From contig CAWFHL010000002.1 in assembly GCA_963815645.1 (NCBI GenBank), positions 1 to 64,000 of the forward strand: a stretch of 64,000 bases of DNA, written 5' to 3'. Of the stretch, positions 62,153 to 64,000 are shown in pieces. Below the pieces are notes generated by a model. The model saw only the letters and a list, made by a program, of their open reading frames with translations. It made no database searches and was not told where the DNA came from. Every line of letters starts with the position of its first letter. The first letter of the stretch is position 1. The translations under genes were made by a program, and so were the position numbers. Source of the stretch: JBBRHQ01 sp963815645. GTDB lineage: Bacteria > Actinomycetota > Thermoleophilia > Solirubrobacterales > 70-9.

Positions 62153-64000
62153 CTACGGTCCGGGGATGGATTTCCAGTCCGGATAGCTGTCGACCCCGGC
62201 AGCATTGGTCAGCCGCGTCTGGTTGGTGCCGTCGGCGTTCATCGAGTAGATCTCCTCGTTGCCGTCGCGGTTCGAGTCGAAGGCGATCTTGCTCGAGTCC
62301 GGTGAGAAGGTGGGGTAGTTATCGGAGGCCGAATTGGTCGTCAGCCGGGTCTGCGCCGATCCGTCGGTCCCCATCACATAGACCTCCGAGTTGCCGTCGC
62401 GGGTCGAGGAGAAGGCGATCTTCTGCCCGTCGGGGGAGTAGGTGGAGAACAGGTCCCAGCCGGGGTCGTTGGTCAGCCGCGTCTGGTTGGTGCCGTCGGC
62501 GTTCATCTTGTAGATCTCGAAGTTGCCGTCGCGCATGCTGGTGAAGGTGATCTTCTGGGAGTCGGGGGAGAAGGCGGGCCAGCCGTCGAAGGCGCTGTTG
62601 CTGGTCAGCCTGGTCTGGCTGGTGCCGTCGACGTTCATCACGTAGATCTCGGAGTTGCCGTCGCGGGTCGAGGAGAAGGCGATCTTCTGCCCGTCGGGGG
62701 AGAAGACCGGGTAGGCGTCGCTGGCCGAGTTCGTGGTCAGCCGCGTCTGCGAGGAGCCGTCGGCGTTCATCGAGTAGATCTCGTCGTTGCCGTCGCGCTT
62801 TGAGGTGAAGACGATCTTCTGGGCGTTCGACGAGTAGGCGGGGTCATAGTCAGACGCGGAGTTGTTGGTCAGCCGCGTCTGGTTGGTGCCGTCGGCGTTC
62901 ATCGAGTAGATCTCGTCGTTGCCGTCGCGCTTTGAGGAGAAGAGGATCCGTTGGGGGGGCGGGGAGAAGCTCGGATAGCTGTCGACCCCGGCAGCATTGG
63001 TCAGCCGCGTCTGGTTGGTGCCGTCGGCGTTCATCGAGTAGATCTCCTCGTTGCCGTCGCGGTTCGAGTCGAAGGCGATCTTGCTCGCGTCCGGTGAGAA
63101 GGTGGGGAAGTTATCGGAGGCCGAATTGGTCGTCAGCCGGGTCTGCGCCGATCCGTCGGTCCCCATCACATAGACCTCCGAGTTACCGTCGCGGGTCGAG
63201 GAGAAGGCGATCTTCTGCCCGTCGGGGGAATAGGTGGAGAACAGGTCCCAGCCGGGGTCGTTGGTCAGCCGCGTCTGGTTGGTGCCGTCGGCGTTCATCT
63301 TGTAGATCTCGAAGTTGCCGTCGCGCATGCTGGTGAAGGTGATCTTCTGGGAGTCGGGGGAGAAGGCGGGCCAGCCGTCGAAGGCGCTGTTGCTGGTCAG
63401 CCTGGTCTGGCTGGTGCCGTCGACGTTCATCACGTAGATCTCGGAGTTGCCGTCGCGGGTCGAGGAGAAGGCGATCTTCTGCCCGTCGGGGGAGAAGACC
63501 GGGTAGGCGTCGCTGGCCGAGTTCGTGGTCAGCCGCGTCTGCGAGGAGCCGTCGGCGTTCATCGAGTAGATCTCGTCGTTGCCGTCGCGCTTTGAGGTGA
63601 AGACGATCTTCTGGGCGTTCGCCGAGTAGGCGGGGTCATAGTCAGACGCGGAGTTGTTGGTCAGCCGCGTCTGGTTGGTGCCGTCGGCGTTCATCGAGTA
63701 GATCTCGTCGTTGCCGTCGCGCTTTGAGGAGAAGGTGATTGTGGTGTTCTGGGTGACCGTGAAGCTGCGGGTGGCGGGGGTGGGATCGGTGTTGTTGGCG
63801 GGGTCGGTGGCCCGCACCCGGAAGGTATAGGTGCCGCTGGTGAGCGGGGCCTGGGGAGTGTGGGTGGCACCGGGGCCCGAGCAGGGGCCGAAGCTCGACG
63901 TGCCTGTGTCGATCGAGCATGCGAAGCTCGAGCCCGCCTCCGAGGAGTGGAAGGCGAAGGTCGGGGTCGGGTTGGAGGTCGGCCCGGAAGGGCCGGAGTC
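62153..64000 (-). CDS. TolB/PD40 beta-propeller repeat protein (N-terminus outside window)
   Basis: It is open to the window edge (615 residues visible). The visible N-terminal part is an Ig-like segment (SFACSIDTGTSSFGPCSGPG, SGTYTFRVRATDPANNTDPT). Then come twelve PD40 blades of ~44 residues with the pattern KIAFSSTRDGNSEIYVMNVD and QTRLTSNSAFDGWPAFSPDS. Each six blades should close one TolB-like propeller. The two sets are near-identical copies. It is probably an exported surface protein; the signal peptide would lie outside the window. Confidence 0.9.
   Translation of the reverse strand, partial: DSGPSGPTSNPTPTFAFHSSEAGSSFACSIDTGTSSFGPCSGPGATHTPQAPLTSGTYTFRVRATDPANNTDPTPATRSFTVTQNTTITFSSKRDGNDEIYSMNADGTNQTRLTNNSASDYDPAYSANAQKIVFTSKRDGNDEIYSMNADGSSQTRLTTNSASDAYPVFSPDGQKIAFSSTRDGNSEIYVMNVDGTSQTRLTSNSAFDGWPAFSPDSQKITFTSMRDGNFEIYKMNADGTNQTRLTNDPGWDLFSTYSPDGQKIAFSSTRDGNSEVYVMGTDGSAQTRLTTNSASDNFPTFSPDASKIAFDSNRDGNEEIYSMNADGTNQTRLTNAAGVDSYPSFSPPPQRILFSSKRDGNDEIYSMNADGTNQTRLTNNSASDYDPAYSSNAQKIVFTSKRDGNDEIYSMNADGSSQTRLTTNSASDAYPVFSPDGQKIAFSSTRDGNSEIYVMNVDGTSQTRLTSNSAFDGWPAFSPDSQKITFTSMRDGNFEIYKMNADGTNQTRLTNDPGWDLFSTYSPDGQKIAFSSTRDGNSEVYVMGTDGSAQTRLTTNSASDNYPTFSPDSSKIAFDSNRDGNEEIYSMNADGTNQTRLTNAAGVDSYPDWKSIPGP
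62181..63764 (-). repeat. Near-perfect 792-bp tandem duplication inside the propeller gene
   Basis: GGATAGCTGTCGACCCCGGC occurs at 62181 and again at 62973, and the following ~790 bp match almost base for base, with only scattered changes (for example GAGTTGCC versus GAGTTACC, and GCTCGAG versus GCTCGCG). The period is 264 codons, six blades. Confidence 0.88.

Overview
This window reads as the chromosome of a high-GC actinobacterium, most likely of the class Thermoleophilia (Solirubrobacterales). The evidence is the composition, frequent GTG/TTG starts, the actinobacterial recN-steA-mctB/steB-(GT4)-pyrG-NUDIX-xerD gene order, and the very large family of short SnoaL/NTF2-like proteins beginning MSQENVE. 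The taxonomic call is inference from family knowledge, not from a search.

Positions 1-22.6 kb are a dense, mostly co-directional housekeeping core: recN (cut by the window edge), steA, mctB/steB, a GT4 membrane transferase, pyrG, a lone SnoaL-like gene, an M20 peptidase, DUF3866, a frameshifted NUDIX gene, xerD, mutM, a P1 (S58) peptidase, recO, ppdK, dgt, dnaG, tRNA-Asn, a GT1 glycosyltransferase, an SDR, a thioredoxin-like lipoprotein and an HPt protein.

At 22.6 kb the chromosome enters an accessory zone of about 38 kb organised around a tRNA gene with anticodon CAT. The 5' half of this tRNA (22605-22644) and the intact gene (26553-26626) bracket a 3.95-kb element with a decayed tyrosine integrase. 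Downstream, 3' halves of the same kind of tRNA recur at 48970, 50709 and 52381, with a decayed one near 60384. This is what repeated element accretion at one tRNA would leave. The zone also holds a complete IS110-family element, remnants of a serine recombinase, a terminase-like gene and an IS3 transposase, a Phd/VapC toxin-antitoxin pair, secreted proteins, SRPBCC and VOC proteins, and several copies of a dispersed intergenic repeat.

The most striking content is an array of about 25 SnoaL-like genes and gene fragments (26.9-47.3 kb, plus 56.4-57.5 kb). Their middles differ strongly, but their ends are nearly constant at DNA level. The last codons (ALEAAGLSE-stop), a 2-3 base gap and the next start (MSQENVEIVRR) form a shared junction of about 60 bp. 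Free-standing members carry a GATACT box at an almost fixed 9 bases before the ATG, which suggests leaderless transcription. Inside runs, the stop region of one gene supplies the Shine-Dalgarno of the next. Pieces of the same junction also sit beside unrelated genes, so the array looks like a homology-based cassette platform. Its biochemical role is unknown.

From 59 to 64 kb the content becomes more ordinary again: an alpha/beta hydrolase, a polytopic membrane protein and a PD40 beta-propeller protein containing a near-perfect 792-bp internal duplication. Many accessory genes, and one core gene, carry single-base frameshifts. Real decay and consensus error cannot be told apart from this sequence alone.
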